Shown here in pieces: positions 5,996 through 6,510 of a stretch of 6,510 nucleotides of DNA. Positions within the stretch are counted from its first letter, which is position 1; every line of letters begins with the position of its first letter. The notes below the pieces were generated by a model, which was not told where the DNA came from, made no database searches, and saw only the letters and a program-made list of their open reading frames with translations. The position numbers were made by a program, and so were the translations under genes. The stretch comes from DAOVRL01 sp964459805 (lineage in GTDB: Bacteria > Planctomycetota > Phycisphaerae > Sedimentisphaerales > Anaerobacaceae). Location: contig CAYWOD010000202.1 in NCBI GenBank assembly GCA_964459805.1, forward strand, positions 1 to 6,510, written 5' to 3'.

Positions 5996-6149
5996 GCCTG
6001 ACGGAGCGATGAGCCCGGTATTCTTCCGCCAAGCCATATATGTTCACCGCCCTACGCCTTGACAGCGAGACTGGGCTGTATTACTATTGTGGCGGATGCT
6101 GTTCGATTACGTGAGGACGGATCTGTTCGTTTTCGCACTTTTTGGAGTT

Positions 6150-6510
6150 ATGAAAGTGGAAGGCCTAAAGATAACGCGTCGCCGGGTATTAAAGGCCGGG
6201 GCCGGTGTGCTGGCCGGGTTGTCGCTGACATCTGCCTGTAATTCGCCGCTGCGGTTTGGCGGGTCGCGCAAGGGGTTCAAGTTAGGCGTGTGCGACTGGA
6301 CGATAGGCAAAAAAACCAATCCCGGCTCGTTCGAGATGGCTAAGCGAATCGGACTCGACGGCGTTCAGGTGGACTTCGGCAGCGGCGAGAAAGAGTTGCC
6401 TTTGTTTGATAAGGATCTGCAGGCCAAGATGCTTGCCGAGGCGAAGAAGCAGCGGATGGAGATAGCATCGCTGGCGATGGGCGTTCTAAACGGCATACCT
6501 TATAAGAGCG
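6150..6510 (+). CDS. Tat-exported sugar isomerase/epimerase-like TIM-barrel protein (3' end cut by window)
   Basis: The first 120 residues are present and the gene runs off the window. The N-terminus has a twin-arginine signal T9-R10-R11-R12-V13-L14-K15, a hydrophobic stretch (16-28) and LTSAC, with Cys30 a possible lipidation site. The mature part begins FKLGVCDWTIG (43-53), then FEMAKRIGLDGVQVDFG (61-77) and a stretch reading EAKKQRMEIASLAMGVLNG (97-115). This is the typical first beta-alpha units of the xylose isomerase-like / AP-endonuclease-2 fold of sugar phosphate isomerases/epimerases. The substrate is unknown. The start is uncertain: ATG 6150 has GGAG (6144-6147) only 2 nt away, while in-frame GTG 6156 has it 8 nt away and still keeps the whole Tat motif. 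ATG 6096 and GTG 6111 are also in frame but lack a good ribosome site. Export of this enzyme type suggests sugar processing in the periplasm, in line with the Tat oxidoreductase. Confidence 0.82.
   Translation, partial: MKVEGLKITRRRVLKAGAGVLAGLSLTSACNSPLRFGGSRKGFKLGVCDWTIGKKTNPGSFEMAKRIGLDGVQVDFGSGEKELPLFDKDLQAKMLAEAKKQRMEIASLAMGVLNGIPYKS

Larger units (their letters stand above)
5839..6149. other. Divergent intergenic region between sigma and isomerase-like genes
   Basis: These 311 bp separate the start of the sigma gene (minus) from the isomerase-like gene (plus). They contain a forward promoter candidate (5916-5944), a nine-C run (5987-5995) and an AT-rich segment near the sigma start with a possible minus-strand -10 (5877-5872). 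Forward frames running through it continue antisense sigma-gene sequence and show no family features. Confidence 0.6.

Noticed and set aside
5538..6062. 174-codon plus-strand frame over the sigma gene start and intergenic region
   Set aside because: The first part is antisense to the sigma gene, and the rest has no conserved content or ribosome site.

Overview
The window looks like a chromosomal segment from a Planctomycetota-type bacterium, probably Phycisphaerae-like. This is inferred from gene style, not from a marker gene. The clues are a Tat-exported Gfo/Idh/MocA oxidoreductase, a secreted GH10 xylanase, an ECF sigma factor paired with a HEAT-repeat membrane protein, and a Tat-exported sugar isomerase/epimerase-like protein. 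Hand counts on single 60-base lines give about 60-72% GC within the main genes and about 38-40% within the small zinc-ribbon gene.

Layout. Positions 1-182 hold a good sigma70-like promoter and a strong Shine-Dalgarno for the oxidoreductase (183-1442, +). Positions 1443-1869 form a 427-bp non-coding, repeat-rich stretch. It holds a palindrome of the ATTCCCGC...GCGGGAAT type, two copies of a 31-bp direct repeat, and between them a densely folded segment in which one sequence can pair with either of two upstream partners. Next come a low-GC zinc-ribbon protein of unknown function (1870-2319, +) and, 35 bp later, a secreted GH10 endo-xylanase (2355-3599, +). The minus strand then carries a two-gene unit that converges on the xylanase: an ECF-type sigma factor (5838-5302) followed by a one-TM protein with HEAT-like repeats (5255-3651), a candidate anti-sigma or sensor partner. 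A 311-bp divergent intergenic region (5839-6149) holds a plausible forward promoter and a run of nine C. The window ends inside a Tat-signal sugar isomerase/epimerase-like gene (6150 to beyond 6510, +).

How they fit together. The xylanase would cut xylan outside the cytoplasm. The two Tat-exported proteins belong to families that oxidise or isomerise sugars and are plausible periplasmic partners in sugar processing. The sigma factor and its membrane neighbour could couple an envelope signal to transcription, but nothing in the sequence shows which genes they control. No CRISPR array, tRNA, rRNA or intact transposase is visible. The least explained parts are the repeat/fold block at 1465-1853 with the adjacent low-GC zinc-ribbon gene, and the HEAT-repeat partner of the sigma factor.
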